64,000 nucleotides of DNA from Klebsiella sp. RIT-PI-d (GCF_001187865.1 NZ_LGIT01000009.1:1426001-1490000), one strand, 5' to 3'. Shown: positions 35,050 through 45,074, counted from the first letter of the stretch. Notes: generated by a model not told the origin, from the sequence alone. Made by a program: numbers and translations.

Positions 35050-35709
35050 TTACAACACACGCGTAGTCAAAGAATGACCGTTGAAACTGACCTCAAGTTC
35101 ATCGCCGCTGTGCAACGGCCCCACGCCTTCTGGCGTGCCGGTTAATATCACATCTCCGGCTTTCAGGGTGAAAAAGCGGCTCATATAGGCGATAAGCGGA
35201 ATAATTTTATGGATCATATCCGCCGTCGTGCCCTGCTGGCGCACTTCGCCGTTAATTTTCAGGCCCAGCGGGGTGTCCTGCGGGTCACCGCTGAATTCGG
35301 CGGCCGGAATAAATCCCGAAAGTGGGCAGGAGTTATCAAACCCTTTAGCTTTTTCCCAGGGCTGCCCCGCCTTTTTCATTTTTCCCTGCACGTCGCGCAG
35401 CGTAAGATCGAGTGCCACCCCGTAGCCTGCAATCGCTTTGGCAACGTGTTCTTCTGACGCCTGACGCAGCGTGGCACCGATAAGCACCGCCAGCTCTACT
35501 TCATGATGCACTGAGCCGTGCCCCTGGAGCAACGACAATGGCTGGCGCAGATCGCACAGCGCGGTTTCAGGCTTAATGAACAGCACCGGCTCTTCCGGCG
35601 TGGCGCTGCCCATTTCTTTAATGTGCTTAGCATAATTACTGCCCACACAGACCACTTTACTAACCGGGTAATCCAGCAGAGCGCCCTGCCAGTTATGATG
35701 TTGATACAT
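35050..35709 (-). CDS. ycgM: Fumarylacetoacetate hydrolase-family protein YcgM
   Basis: A 219-residue protein of the FAH fold. Family blocks are VVCVGSNYAKHIKEM, LFIKPETAL, the metal-binding HHEVELAVLIG and DVILTGTPEGVGPL. Homologues are acylpyruvases or oxaloacetate decarboxylases (human FAHD1), so it probably hydrolyses acylpyruvates or decarboxylates oxaloacetate with Mg2+. The metal-site Glu residues (E in HHEVE) are kept. It lies between ycgL and ycgN. Confidence 0.95.
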   Translation of the reverse strand: MYQHHNWQGALLDYPVSKVVCVGSNYAKHIKEMGSATPEEPVLFIKPETALCDLRQPLSLLQGHGSVHHEVELAVLIGATLRQASEEHVAKAIAGYGVALDLTLRDVQGKMKKAGQPWEKAKGFDNSCPLSGFIPAAEFSGDPQDTPLGLKINGEVRQQGTTADMIHKIIPLIAYMSRFFTLKAGDVILTGTPEGVGPLHSGDELEVSFNGHSLTTRVL

Positions 35710-35745
35710 ATTTTCCCCTGCAGTTAATCAAATGTTCGATTGAGG

Positions 35746-36021
35746 TTATTTTTTGCCTGCCAATTCCAGATGTTGCTTCAGTAAATTCTCAGGCGGCGGC
35801 GGGAGCTGTAAATAATAGCCCTGCTCAGTTAATGCCTGTTTCACTTTTTGTAAATCAGCCCCGGCTAATTTTTTGCGGCCATCGAGCGGCAGCAGCATAG
35901 TGAGCTGAGGTTTACCAAAACCGTCCATCAGTTCTGGCGGCACGCGTGAAAAATCGTCCTTTTTTTCAACATACAAATAGGTCTGCTCGCGTCGGATACT
36001 TCTGTAGATCACACAAAACAT
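35746..36021 (-). CDS. ycgL: YcgL-domain protein
   Basis: A 91-residue cytoplasmic protein with the YcgL domain: [33 protein letters not shown] and the Pro-rich [16 protein letters not shown]. coli YcgL has extra N-terminal residues in some annotations; this start aligns with the domain start. The family is small, conserved in gamma-proteobacteria next to min genes, and of unknown molecular function. It is divergent from minC with about 126 bases between the starts. Confidence 0.94.
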   Translation of the reverse strand: MFCVIYRSIRREQTYLYVEKKDDFSRVPPELMDGFGKPQLTMLLPLDGRKKLAGADLQKVKQALTEQGYYLQLPPPPENLLKQHLELAGKK

Positions 36022-36147
36022 AACTTTTACTCTGAATTAAGCGGGAGGTGACTTGCCTCAATATAATAGTGACTATAACATGCCAGAGAGTCTTCGGAAT
36101 ATCATCCCACATCGGCGGTGGTAAAAAGCAAATTGAGTAAGGCCAGG

Positions 36148-36846
36148 ATGTCAAACACGCCAATCGAACTTAAAGGAAGTAGTTTCACCTTATCAGTGGT
36201 TCATTTGCATGAGGCAAAGCCGGAAGTTATTCGTCAGGCGTTAGAAGACAAAATCGCCCAGGCACCGGCGTTTTTACGCCATGCCCCGGTGGTCGTTAAC
36301 GTGAGTACACTGGACGTGCCCTTTAACTGGCTGCCTATTCAGCAAGCAATCACTGCAACAGGTTTACGTATTATCGGCGTGAGCGGTTGTAAGGACCCTG
36401 CACTTAAAGCAGAAATAGACAGAGCGGGTTTTCCTCTTCTTACTGAGGGTAAGGAAAAAGTTATTCGGCCGGTCCCGGCAGATGAACCACCCGCCCCCGC
36501 GGTCGTGACGCCCGTCACAAAAACACGGCTAATTGATGTTCCCGTTCGTTCTGGTCAGCGCGTCTATGCACCACAATGTGATTTAATTGTGACAAGCAAC
36601 GTCAGCGCAGGTGCAGAATTAATTGCCGACGGAAATATCCATGTTTATGGCATGATGAGAGGTCGTGTTCTCGCAGGTGCCAGCGGTGACAGAGAAGCAC
36701 AAATATTTTGTACGCACCTGACGGCGGAATTAATTTCTATCGCAGGTGAATACTGGCTGAGCGATCAAATACCAGCCGAATTTTACGGCAAAGCCGCGCG
36801 CTTACGTCTGGCGAATGATGCTTTGTCGATCGAACCCTTAGAGTAA
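36148..36846 (+). CDS. minC: Septum-site determining inhibitor MinC
   Basis: A 232-residue inhibitor of FtsZ ring assembly. The N-terminal FtsZ-binding domain (about 1-110) is joined by a Pro-rich linker ([14 protein letters not shown]) to the C-terminal beta-helix domain that dimerises and binds MinD ([17 protein letters not shown]). I start it at ATG 36148 ([10 protein letters not shown]), matching E. coli; ten upstream in-frame codons are probably leader. It is followed by minD after 22 bases. Confidence 0.96.
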   Translation: MSNTPIELKGSSFTLSVVHLHEAKPEVIRQALEDKIAQAPAFLRHAPVVVNVSTLDVPFNWLPIQQAITATGLRIIGVSGCKDPALKAEIDRAGFPLLTEGKEKVIRPVPADEPPAPAVVTPVTKTRLIDVPVRSGQRVYAPQCDLIVTSNVSAGAELIADGNIHVYGMMRGRVLAGASGDREAQIFCTHLTAELISIAGEYWLSDQIPAEFYGKAARLRLANDALSIEPLE

Positions 36847-36868
36847 TCCCTTTTAACAAGGAATTTTT

Positions 36869-37681
36869 ATGGCACGCATTATTGTAGTTACTTCGGGTAA
36901 AGGGGGCGTTGGCAAGACCACCTCCAGCGCGGCCATCGCTACAGGTTTAGCCCAGAAGGGTAAAAAAACCATCGTTATTGATTTCGATATCGGCCTGCGT
37001 AACCTCGATTTAATTATGGGTTGTGAGCGGCGCGTGGTTTACGATTTCGTTAACGTGATTCAGGGCGATGCCACGCTGAATCAGGCAATGATTAAAGACA
37101 AGCGCACGGAGAACCTCTACGTTCTTCCGGCGTCGCAAACGCGTGATAAAGACGCGTTGACCCGCGAAGGCGTCGAAAAAGTGCTTGATGAGCTAAAGGG
37201 AATGGATTTTGATTTCATTGTCTGCGACTCACCGGCCGGTATAGAAACCGGGGCGCTGATGGCCCTCTATTTTGCGGATGAAGCCATTATTACCACCAAC
37301 CCGGAAGTCTCATCGGTGCGTGACTCCGATCGTATTCTGGGTATTCTGGCCTCCAAATCACGCCGGGCAGAAAATGGTGATGAACCAATTAAAGAGCATC
37401 TGTTGTTAACCCGCTACAACCCAGGGCGCGTGAGCAGAGGTGATATGTTAAGCATGGAAGACGTGCTGGAAATTCTGCGCATCAAATTAGTTGGTGTGAT
37501 CCCGGAAGACCAGTCCGTCCTGCGCGCTTCCAACCAGGGGGAGCCTGTCATTCTGGATACCGTTTCAGATGCGGGCAAAGCATACGCCGATACGGTGGAT
37601 CGCCTGTTGGGAGAAGAACGCCCTTTCCGCTTCGTTGAAGAAGAGAAGAAAGGTTTCCTCAAGCGCCTGTTCGGAGGATAA
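36869..37681 (+). CDS. minD: Septum-site determining ATPase MinD
   Basis: A 270-residue ParA/MinD ATPase that recruits MinC to the membrane and oscillates pole to pole with MinE. The deviant Walker A is GKGGVGKT (residues 10-17) with the signature Lys11 and Lys16. The C-terminal amphipathic membrane-targeting helix EEKKGFLKRLFGG is intact. The length equals E. coli MinD. minE begins three bases after its stop. Confidence 0.98.
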   Translation: MARIIVVTSGKGGVGKTTSSAAIATGLAQKGKKTIVIDFDIGLRNLDLIMGCERRVVYDFVNVIQGDATLNQAMIKDKRTENLYVLPASQTRDKDALTREGVEKVLDELKGMDFDFIVCDSPAGIETGALMALYFADEAIITTNPEVSSVRDSDRILGILASKSRRAENGDEPIKEHLLLTRYNPGRVSRGDMLSMEDVLEILRIKLVGVIPEDQSVLRASNQGEPVILDTVSDAGKAYADTVDRLLGEERPFRFVEEEKKGFLKRLFGG

Positions 37682-37684
37682 GTT

Positions 37685-37951
37685 ATGGCATTACTCGACT
37701 TTTTTCTGTCACGGAAAAAGAATACGGCTAATATCGCGAAAGAGCGATTACAGATTATTGTTGCAGAACGTCGCCGTAGTGACGCCGAGCCGCACTACCT
37801 GCCGCAGCTGAAACGCGATATTCTGGAAGTGATTTGCCGCTACGTGCAGATCGACCCTGAAATGGTCACCGTGCAACTGGAACAGAAGGGAGATGATATT
37901 TCCATTCTGGAACTGAACGTCACTCTGCCTGAAGCGGAAGAGTCAAAGTAG
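37685..37951 (+). CDS. minE: Cell division topological specificity factor MinE
   Basis: An 88-residue protein that drives MinD off the membrane and sets the Min oscillation. The N-terminal membrane-targeting and anti-MinCD segment is [20 protein letters not shown], followed by [10 protein letters not shown] and a C-terminal dimerisation domain (about 32-88). The length equals that of E. coli. It is the last gene of minCDE, and a terminator follows. Confidence 0.98.
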   Translation: MALLDFFLSRKKNTANIAKERLQIIVAERRRSDAEPHYLPQLKRDILEVICRYVQIDPEMVTVQLEQKGDDISILELNVTLPEAEESK

Positions 37952-37960
37952 CCGCACTTC

Positions 37961-37997
37961 ACCGGGCGGTCAGCGCCGCCCGGTATCCTTTTCTGTT
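37961..37997 (+). terminator. Terminator of minCDE
   Basis: ACCGGGCGG (37961-37969) pairs with CCGCCCGGT (37976-37984), followed by ATCCTTTTCTGTTTT. It ends at the stop of the convergent rnd gene. Confidence 0.85.
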
Positions 37998-39128
37998 TTA
38001 GCTGCGCGGATACTTCGCCAGCAACGTCTCAAGTGGCTCGCGCATTAATTCACCACGCCAGCCAGAAATCAGCTCGGGCAGCGCCGCAGGCGTTTTCAGC
38101 TTCCAGTGCCAGTTTAGCAGCTGGTTAATCTGCCGGCGCGACGCCAGCAGTTCAGCACTCAAGCCTTTCACCGCGCTGATCTCCTGCACTATCGCTTTAA
38201 TATCTTTGAAGACTTTACGATAACCGGGCATATCCATCAGATTCAGCAGTGGCTGCGGTAAGTCTTCATCCGCAATCGCCTGTGCTTTTTCAACCAGCGC
38301 CAGCAGCGCTTTGCCATGAAAACGAATTTCGCTGCCTGAAAGACCGAGACTGCTCAGTTCACCGAGACTGCCCGGCATATAGCGCGCCACTGTCCACAGA
38401 TGCTCTTCCCGGACCACGAAGTTGACGGCCATGTCGCGATCGCGCGCTTTATTCAGTCGCCACGCGGCCAGCAGTTGTAAACACGCCAGCTGACGAGGGC
38501 GCAATTGCCATGCATTAGTAACATCACGCCATGCCTCTTGCGGGTCAACACTCTCCTGACGACGCTTTTTCATTAGCTCGCATTCATCCAGCGCCGCGGC
38601 AAGCCAGCCAGCACGTTCGGTTTCGGCCAGCAGCTGGTGGGCGATGGGCAGCAGATACCAGACATCAGCCGCAGCATAATCACATTGTCGCTCGGTCAGC
38701 GGACGCGCCAGCCAGTCGGTACGCGACTCGCTTTTGTCCAGCTTCAGACCGGTAAACTCTTCGACCATTGGCGCAAAGCCCCACGATCCCGGGCGACCGC
38801 AAAAGGCGGCCAGGATCTGGGTGTCGATAAAGGGCTGCGGCATCACGCCGAACTCTTTCAGAAAAACTTCCAGATCTTCACTACCGGCATGCAGAAATTT
38901 AGTGACGTTTTGGTTTTGCAATAACTCGCGTACCGGCGACCAGTCGGTGATCCCCAGCGGATCAATCAGCGTTACGCGCTGTCCGTCAAATAATTGCAGC
39001 AGGCCTAACTGTGGATGGTAAGTGCGAGTGCGGACAAACTCGGTGTCCAGCGCGATTGCCGGAACGTGGCGCGCCTCTTCACACAGGGTGAGCAGCGCGT
39101 CATTAGTGGTGATCATCTGATAGTTCAA
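37998..39128 (-). CDS. rnd: Ribonuclease D
   Basis: A 376-residue 3'-5' exoribonuclease that trims tRNA precursors. The DEDD exonuclease motifs are IALDTEFVRT, KFLHAGSEDLE and CDYAAADVWYL, and two HRDC domains follow (NFVVREEHLW region and RRQINQLLNWHW region). I start it at the TTG at 39128, because E. coli rnd is known to start with UUG and NYQMITT aligns with its N-terminus; an ATG nine codons upstream is the alternative. Confidence 0.95.
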   Translation of the reverse strand: MNYQMITTNDALLTLCEEARHVPAIALDTEFVRTRTYHPQLGLLQLFDGQRVTLIDPLGITDWSPVRELLQNQNVTKFLHAGSEDLEVFLKEFGVMPQPFIDTQILAAFCGRPGSWGFAPMVEEFTGLKLDKSESRTDWLARPLTERQCDYAAADVWYLLPIAHQLLAETERAGWLAAALDECELMKKRRQESVDPQEAWRDVTNAWQLRPRQLACLQLLAAWRLNKARDRDMAVNFVVREEHLWTVARYMPGSLGELSSLGLSGSEIRFHGKALLALVEKAQAIADEDLPQPLLNLMDMPGYRKVFKDIKAIVQEISAVKGLSAELLASRRQINQLLNWHWKLKTPAALPELISGWRGELMREPLETLLAKYPRS

Positions 39129-39175
39129 ATCGTATTCTCTTAAACCCTGATTCATCAGGCTATTAACTTGCGCCC

Positions 39176-39201
39176 ATAAAAAACGCCGGATTAACCGGCG
39201 T
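39176..39201 (-). terminator. Terminator of fadD
   Basis: Read on the minus strand, ACGCCGG and CCGGCGT (39183-39201) form a stem around a five-base loop, followed by TTTTTT. It lies 20 bases after the fadD stop and ahead of rnd. Confidence 0.85.
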
Positions 39202-39220
39202 CTGGCGACTTACTCGTGGC

Positions 39221-40906
39221 TCAGGCTTTATTGTCCACATTACTACGCGCTTCGTCACGCAGTTCTCGCCGCAAAATTTTACCGACGTTCGATTTTGGCA
39301 GCTCGGTACGAAACTCTACCTGTTTTGGCACTTTGTAACCGGTTAACTGGCGGCGGCAGAAAGCGATCAGCGACTCTTCGCTGAGACTGTTCTCTTTTTT
39401 GACCACGAAAATCTTTACCGCTTCGCCGCTGCTGCCGGACGGTACCCCGACCGCCGCCACTTCCAGCACACCGGGATGCTGCATCACGATGTCTTCGATT
39501 TCGTTGGGGTACACGTTAAAACCGGATACCAGGATCATGTCTTTCTTGCGATCGACAATGCGCAGGAAGCCTTCATCATCCATTACGGCGATATCACCGG
39601 TGTGCAGCCAGCCATCTTTGATGATTTCATCAGTGGCATCCGGGCGCTGCCAGTAGCCGAGCATCACCTGCGGACCTTTAATGCACAGCTCGCCTGCTTC
39701 GCCAGCCGCCACTTCGTTGTCCTCATCATCCACCAGCTTCACTTCAGTAGAGGGCACGGGCAGGCCGATACTGCCGCTGTGATAATCAATATCGTGTGGA
39801 TTTACGCTTACCAGAGGAGAGCATTCGGTCAGGCCGTACCCTTCCAGCAAATATTGCCCGGTTAATTTCACCCAGCGCTCTGCCACCGCCTGCTGGACCG
39901 GCATTCCGCCGCCCGCAGAAAGATGCAGAGTAGAGAAATCGAGCTGCTGGAAATCTTTGTTGTTCAGCAGCGCGTTGAAAAGGGTATTTACACCGGTCAT
40001 GGCAGTGAACGGATATTTCGCCAGCTCTTTCACCAGCCCGGGAATATCACGCGGGTTGGTTATCAATACGTTTTGCCCACCCAGCTCAATAAACAGCAGG
40101 CAATTCATGGTAAGCGCAAAGATGTGATACAGCGGGAGCGCAGTAATAACCAGCTCAGTACCGCGATGCAGCAGCGGCCCGTAAGTCGCGTTAACCTGTT
40201 CCAGGTTCGCCAGCATATTACGGTGGGTGAGCATAGCGCCTTTCGCCACGCCGGTAGTGCCGCCGGTATATTGCAGGAACGCCAGGTCGTCCGGCACCAG
40301 ATCGGGCTTAACGTACTGGAGTCGATAGCCGTTATGCAGGGCGCTGCGAAACGAGATAGCATCCGGCAGATGGTATTTCGGTACCAGCCGCTTGACGTAT
40401 TTGACCACGAAATTGACCAGCGTGCCTTTGCCAGGCGAGAGCTGATCGCCCATGCGGGTCAGGATGACATGCTTTACCTGAGTCTTATCAACGACTTTTT
40501 CCAGCGTGTGGGCAAAGTTGGAAACGATGACAATGGCCGTTGCGCCGCTGTCATTCAGCTGATGTTCCAGTTCGCGTGGCGTATACAGGGGATTGACGTT
40601 AACCACCGTCATGCCGGCGCGCAGAATGCCAAACAGGGCGACCGGATATTGCAGCAGATTGGGCATCATCAGCGCGACACGATCGCCCTTTTTCATGCCC
40701 AGCCCCTGCTGGAGCCAGGCGGCGAAGGCCCGGCTACGCTCCTCCAGCTTGCGGAAGGTCATCACCTCACCCATATTCACAAAGGCAGGTTGATCGGCGT
40801 AGCGTGCAACTGAGTGTTCAAACAGTTCAATCAGGGTGTGATAACGGTCAGGATTGATCTCCGCCGGAACGTCGGCGGGATAACGGTTTAGCCAAACCTT
40901 TTTCAA
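39221..40906 (-). CDS. fadD: Long-chain fatty-acid-CoA ligase FadD
   Basis: A 561-residue AMP-forming acyl-CoA synthetase that couples uptake of exogenous long-chain fatty acids to activation at the inner membrane. The ATP/AMP motif is [18 protein letters not shown] (about residues 208-225) and the FACS signature lies in [21 protein letters not shown] start it at TTG 40906 (KKVWLNRYP), which follows AGAGGTG and equals E. coli FadD in length; the open frame extends 22 codons further. A FadR-like site lies upstream at 40979-40995. Confidence 0.96.
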   Translation of the reverse strand: MKKVWLNRYPADVPAEINPDRYHTLIELFEHSVARYADQPAFVNMGEVMTFRKLEERSRAFAAWLQQGLGMKKGDRVALMMPNLLQYPVALFGILRAGMTVVNVNPLYTPRELEHQLNDSGATAIVIVSNFAHTLEKVVDKTQVKHVILTRMGDQLSPGKGTLVNFVVKYVKRLVPKYHLPDAISFRSALHNGYRLQYVKPDLVPDDLAFLQYTGGTTGVAKGAMLTHRNMLANLEQVNATYGPLLHRGTELVITALPLYHIFALTMNCLLFIELGGQNVLITNPRDIPGLVKELAKYPFTAMTGVNTLFNALLNNKDFQQLDFSTLHLSAGGGMPVQQAVAERWVKLTGQYLLEGYGLTECSPLVSVNPHDIDYHSGSIGLPVPSTEVKLVDDEDNEVAAGEAGELCIKGPQVMLGYWQRPDATDEIIKDGWLHTGDIAVMDDEGFLRIVDRKKDMILVSGFNVYPNEIEDIVMQHPGVLEVAAVGVPSGSSGEAVKIFVVKKENSLSEESLIAFCRRQLTGYKVPKQVEFRTELPKSNVGKILRRELRDEARSNVDNKA

Positions 40907-40978
40907 TGCAGCACCTCTAAAACGTGAATTCGTCGTCATCACAACCCCAGATAATAAACAAGCCGTTAACATTATATT

Positions 40979-40995
40979 AACTCAGCGTACCAGTT
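40979..40995 (-). promoter_or_regulatory. Putative FadR operator of fadD
   Basis: Read on the minus strand, AACTGGTACGCTGAGTT fits the FadR consensus AACTGGTCNGACCNGTT at most positions, including the TGGT core and flanking AAC/GTT. It lies about 73 bases upstream of the fadD start, which fits FadR repression of fadD. Confidence 0.72.
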
Positions 40996-41111
40996 TATTA
41001 ATCAACCAGAATTCAGGTTGCGAAGCGCGTCACTATTTATTTTTGTAATGCCTGTAAACCACAGAGAAGCAGCGGACCTGCCGCTGCTTATTTGTTATAG
41101 ATTACAAGTAG

Positions 41112-41693
41112 TTATTCGGTTACAACACTCTGTACCTGAGCCGGTCCAGGGTTGTACCAGCCGCCGTAGCCATAGCCCCAGGGGTGGGGTCCGGCTCCCC
41201 AGAACCAGGGGTCAATCGGCTGTGGCGGCAGCATAACCTGCTGCATGACGCGCCAGCGTTTATAGCCGTTCACCTGCATGACCATAAAGGTGTAGGGCGT
41301 GTTGCCGACCTTACCTTCAGTGGTTCCGGTAATCGGCCCAACGACGGTCACCAGTTGATTGCGGAAGTCGACCGGATCGAGGAAACCGCTGACGTCGGCG
41401 TAGATCCGCCCACGAGACGGTTCACCGAGCGCCGGGCGTGCGCCATCGTCCAGCGAGACGGTGGCAATTTCCAGACGGGTTTTGCCCTGCAGGTTCTCAA
41501 TGCCAACAACTTTACCACCGAAGCGCGCTTCCTGGCCGATATACAGTTGTGGCGCATTCATTACCCGGACCAAATCCTGCTGCGGCGTGGGGCTGGAGCC
41601 TTTAATCGCATCAGGAATGGTGACGCACCCGCTAAGCGCCAGGGTCACTGCACCCGCGGCTATCCAGCGTAAAATCTGTTTTTGAACCGCCAT
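41112..41693 (-). CDS. yeaY: Slp-family outer-membrane lipoprotein YeaY
   Basis: A 193-residue lipoprotein of the Slp family. The lipobox is LALSGC with Cys23, and residues after it (VTIPD) suggest outer-membrane location. The C-terminal part is Trp-, Gly- and Pro-rich ([19 protein letters not shown]). Slp is carbon-starvation inducible; YeaY is reported as a sigma-E-type regulated paralogue in E. coli. Function is unknown. It lies between fadD and tsaB as in E. coli. Confidence 0.94.
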   Translation of the reverse strand: MAVQKQILRWIAAGAVTLALSGCVTIPDAIKGSSPTPQQDLVRVMNAPQLYIGQEARFGGKVVGIENLQGKTRLEIATVSLDDGARPALGEPSRGRIYADVSGFLDPVDFRNQLVTVVGPITGTTEGKVGNTPYTFMVMQVNGYKRWRVMQQVMLPPQPIDPWFWGAGPHPWGYGYGGWYNPGPAQVQSVVTE

Positions 41694-41730
41694 AATACAT
41701 CCTCTTTACTGAGTCTTTGTGTACTCAGAT

Positions 41731-42426
41731 TCATTCCCGGCCAGGAAGTTTCTTCCACGCGACTTCATTACGTAAATATATTGGTTCAGCCGCCTCAACC
41801 GTCACGGTCTGCTGACGCGCCAGCAGTTGACAGGCCAGCGGAAGCATATCTTCAGCTGCTGGAAGGAGAATGTCACCGTCGGTAACGACAAGATCGCTGC
41901 CCTGCGCTAAATCAGGCCAGGCAGGCCAGCCGGTACCGACCGTGGCCCACTCTCCGTGCAGATTTTTTAACCGTGCGCTGACAGCCTCAGGTTTAAGCAC
42001 TGCTTCGGTCGCCTCTCCATGCCAGACGCCGTTGTCATCACGCTGGTATTCGGCCCAGTAAACCTCGCCCATTCGGGCATCTATGGCGGCCAGCACCCGA
42101 GTTGCCCCGGTTTTACGCCAGGCTCCCTGCGCCATGGTCATCAGGGTCGATACGCCAATCATCGGCAGTCCGGCCCCTAATGCCAGCCCTTGCGCAATGC
42201 CGATGCCAATCCGCACCCCGGTAAAGCTTCCCGGTCCACGTCCGAAGGCCAGCGCGTCAAGTTCCGCCAGCGTAACGCCGCCTTCACTCAGCTGCTGCTG
42301 TACGAGGGGCAAAATACGTTGAGTATGTTCTCGCGGACACAGTTCAAAATGAGCACCGATTTTACCGTCATTCCACAAGGCAACGGAACAAGCCTCAGTG
42401 GCGGTATCAATAGCCAGAATTCGCAT
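41731..42426 (-). CDS. tsaB: tRNA t6A biosynthesis protein TsaB
   Basis: A 231-residue ASKHA-fold scaffold subunit of the TsaBDE complex, which makes N6-threonylcarbamoyladenosine at position 37 of ANN-decoding tRNAs. The N-terminal [15 protein letters not shown] and [20 protein letters not shown] are the usual blocks. It is essential in E. coli. It precedes yeaY and follows yoaA by 63 bases on the same strand. Confidence 0.96.
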   Translation of the reverse strand: MRILAIDTATEACSVALWNDGKIGAHFELCPREHTQRILPLVQQQLSEGGVTLAELDALAFGRGPGSFTGVRIGIGIAQGLALGAGLPMIGVSTLMTMAQGAWRKTGATRVLAAIDARMGEVYWAEYQRDDNGVWHGEATEAVLKPEAVSARLKNLHGEWATVGTGWPAWPDLAQGSDLVVTDGDILLPAAEDMLPLACQLLARQQTVTVEAAEPIYLRNEVAWKKLPGRE

Positions 42427-42489
42427 GGGGATGGCGTCTTACGCTCCATATCACTAAATTAGGCTGATTTTATCACAGCCTCAGAGAAA

Positions 42490-44400
42490 TTACCGCGCTG
42501 GCGGAACGGCAAGGAAGCGAACGGCCCGGCCGATATCGCGGGTGCGCGGCGTCGGTGGCAGGCTGGCAAGAAACACCGCCCCGTAAGGTCGCATCACCAG
42601 CCGATTATCGCAGATAACCAGCACGCCACGGTCTTCAACGTCGCGAATAAGACGCCCTACCCCCTGCTTGAGGGTGATTACGGCATCCGGGAGCTGGACG
42701 TCATCAAAAGGATCGCCCCCGCGCAGGCGGCAATCCTCCATGCGCGCTTTAAGCAGCGGGTCTTCCGGCGAGGTAAACGGCAGTTTATCAATGATCACCA
42801 GCGACAGCGCATCGCCACGCACATCGACCCCTTCCCAGAAGCTACTGGTTGCCACCAGTAACGCATTACCGGCACTAACAAACTGCTGCAAAAGCTGGCC
42901 TTTGCTGGTTTCGCCCTGGAGCAGAACCGGCAGCGTCATGGTGGCACGAAACTGTTCGGCCAGGTCGCGCATCATGGCGTGAGAGGTGCAGAGCATAAAG
43001 CAGCGGCCGTTGTTCGCCTCAATCATCGGCTTCAGCATTGCCGCCAGCTGACGCGCGGCACCGGGTTGATTAGCGGTTGGCAGGTTACGCGGCACGCACA
43101 GTAACGCCTGCGTGGCGTAGTCGAAGGGACTGGGCAGCAACAGAGAATGTGCCTCATCAATGCCCAGACGCGAGGTAAAATGATGAAGTTCATCGTTAAC
43201 TGAAAGCGTTGCGGAAGTGAAGATCCAGCTTCCCGGTTTCTGCGCCATCACCTCTTTGAATTTTTCAGCCACGGTCAGGGGCGTCAGCGCAAGGGTAAAG
43301 TGACGCGAGTTACATTCATACCAGTAGCTGTAGCCCGGCTGGTTAATCTCCTTCAGCCGTTTTAAACGGGCGCGATACAGCGTGGCACGTTCAAACGCCG
43401 CATCCAGCAGCGCTGAACGCCCCAGAGACAGTTTTGCCACGTCATAACAAAGCTCAAGCGCATCATCAAGCAACAGCAGCGCACGCTGAATACTGGCATC
43501 CGCCAGCAGCTCCCGCAGATTACCGCGATAGCCCGGCTCACCTAACTGCACGCGAAAATCCTGCGCGCTTTGCGCCAGGCGGTCGGCACATTTTTGCAGC
43601 TGCTGAGTGTCTTTTACCTCGGTGCGGTAGGCAATACTGATGTCCCTCGCCAGATCCAGCAGTTGACGGCTGGAGAGCGACTGGCCGAAATACTGGCTGG
43701 CAATGTCCGGTAGCTGATGCGCTTCATCGAAAATCATAACCTCGGCTTCAGGAATAAGCTCGCCGAAACCGCTGTCTTTGACCACCATATCGGCGAGAAA
43801 AAGATGGTGGTTCACCACCACCACATCCGCGTCCATCGCTTTTTTACGCGCTTTAACCACGAAGCACTCTTTGTACAGCGGACAATCGCTGCCCAGACAG
43901 TTGTCATTGGTGCTGGTGACCAGCGGCCACGCCTGAGAATCTTCCGCCACGCTTGCGCAGGTGCTGATGTCGCCATCGATAGTGTGATTGGCCCACGAAC
44001 GCAGGAGGATCACATCGCTTAACGTTTGTACCGGAAGATCGCCGCCCGCCAGCGCCTGTTGTTCCAGACGCTCAAGGCAAAGATAGTTGGAGCGCCCTTT
44101 CAACAGCGCCAGCTTGCCGGTAAATTCCAGTGCTTTAGCGACGGTAGGCAGATCGCGGCTATAGAGCTGATCCTGTAAGGCTTTTGAACCGGTGGAAATA
44201 ATGACTTTTTTACCCGCACGCAGCGCAGGCGCAAGATAGGCATAGGTTTTGCCGGTCCCGGTTCCCGCTTCAACCACCAGCGGCTGCGTTTTCTCAATCG
44301 CGCTGGCAACGGCTGCCGCCATCTGGCGCTGCGGCTCACGCGGTTTAAAGCCCGGTATGGCTTTGGCTAACTGGCCGTCTGTTGCAAAATCGTCCGTCAC
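42490..44400 (-). CDS. yoaA: ATP-dependent helicase YoaA (XPD/DinG-like)
   Basis: A 636-residue superfamily 2, 5'-3' DNA helicase with an expected 4Fe-4S cluster. Walker A is VEAGTGTGKTYAYL (about 39-52), Walker B/DEAH is IFDEAHQLPD, and VGRLIRDVEDRGV is motif VI. Four cysteines fit the cluster: YLCLERLE, STCASV, NDNCLGSDC and KECFVV. YoaA works with the Pol III chi subunit in repair of stalled forks. The start is GTG after AGGGGGT. A CTG-N10-CAG sequence at 44409-44424 lies immediately upstream. Confidence 0.95.
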   Translation of the reverse strand: MTDDFATDGQLAKAIPGFKPREPQRQMAAAVASAIEKTQPLVVEAGTGTGKTYAYLAPALRAGKKVIISTGSKALQDQLYSRDLPTVAKALEFTGKLALLKGRSNYLCLERLEQQALAGGDLPVQTLSDVILLRSWANHTIDGDISTCASVAEDSQAWPLVTSTNDNCLGSDCPLYKECFVVKARKKAMDADVVVVNHHLFLADMVVKDSGFGELIPEAEVMIFDEAHQLPDIASQYFGQSLSSRQLLDLARDISIAYRTEVKDTQQLQKCADRLAQSAQDFRVQLGEPGYRGNLRELLADASIQRALLLLDDALELCYDVAKLSLGRSALLDAAFERATLYRARLKRLKEINQPGYSYWYECNSRHFTLALTPLTVAEKFKEVMAQKPGSWIFTSATLSVNDELHHFTSRLGIDEAHSLLLPSPFDYATQALLCVPRNLPTANQPGAARQLAAMLKPMIEANNGRCFMLCTSHAMMRDLAEQFRATMTLPVLLQGETSKGQLLQQFVSAGNALLVATSSFWEGVDVRGDALSLVIIDKLPFTSPEDPLLKARMEDCRLRGGDPFDDVQLPDAVITLKQGVGRLIRDVEDRGVLVICDNRLVMRPYGAVFLASLPPTPRTRDIGRAVRFLAVPPAR

Positions 44401-44530
44401 GCTACCCCCTGGTTAAATCGCCAGTGATTATGTCAGGGGAAGCGCACTTTAGCCAGTCGAAGAGATGACGGCGCGCCGACTCTGTGGCAGTCTTAGCCGC
44501 TGAAGATGAGAATGTAAAAAGGATAATACC

Positions 44531-44875
44531 ATGACAATTACCCGTATTGATGCCGAGGCCCGCTGGTCTGATGTGGTGATCCACAATCAGACCCTGTACT
44601 ACACTGGCGTACCGGAAAATCTGGATGCCGATGCCGAGGCGCAAACCGCCAACACGCTGGCGCAAATTGACGCCGTGCTGGCAAAACAGGGCAGCGATAA
44701 AACGCAGATTCTGGACGCAACGATTTTTCTGGCGGATCGCGAAGATTTTGCCGCGATGAATAACGCGTGGGACGCGTGGGTTGTCGCAGGCCATGCGCCG
44801 GTACGCTGTACGGTACAGGCAACGCTAATGAAACCGCAGTATAAAGTTGAGATCAAAATTATTGCTGCGGTTTAA
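44531..44875 (+). CDS. yoaB: RidA-family protein YoaB
   Basis: A 114-residue RidA/YjgF-family protein. These trimeric enzymes hydrolyse reactive enamine/imine intermediates to keto acids and ammonia. The conserved active-site Arg is in APVRCTVQATLMKP, with the Glu in KVEIK as in the family. The ATG follows AAAAAGGATAATACC. It is divergent from yoaA, as in E. coli. Confidence 0.94.
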   Translation: MTITRIDAEARWSDVVIHNQTLYYTGVPENLDADAEAQTANTLAQIDAVLAKQGSDKTQILDATIFLADREDFAAMNNAWDAWVVAGHAPVRCTVQATLMKPQYKVEIKIIAAV

Positions 44876-44909
44876 TCGCGATGCCGCAGGTGAGGTCCAG
44901 GAAATCACC

Positions 44910-45074
44910 CTATTCGCTGTAGTGATGTAGCGCGTTAATCCTCGCCTCGTAACTGGCCTGCGGCTTATGCTCAATGGCCAGTTCTGCCACGCGATGAAAC
45001 CGATCCCCGGCGTAGGTATGATGCAGCGTAACCCCGTTTCCATGCGGTAAAACTCGATGCCCGCGCCGCATCAT
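44910..45074 (-). CDS. Small hypothetical protein downstream of yoaH
   Basis: A 54-residue open frame starting ATG-ATG after GGGAG (three or six bases of spacing). It starts 14 bases after the yoaH stop on the same strand. It reads MMRRGHRVLPHGNGVTLHHT and ends YEARINALHHYSE, so it is basic, His-rich and soluble. I do not recognise it. It does not resemble E. coli YoaC, which occupies this place there. Its spacing suggests co-transcription with yoaH; it may be a real small gene or a remnant. Confidence 0.5.
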   Translation of the reverse strand: MMRRGHRVLPHGNGVTLHHTYAGDRFHRVAELAIEHKPQASYEARINALHHYSE

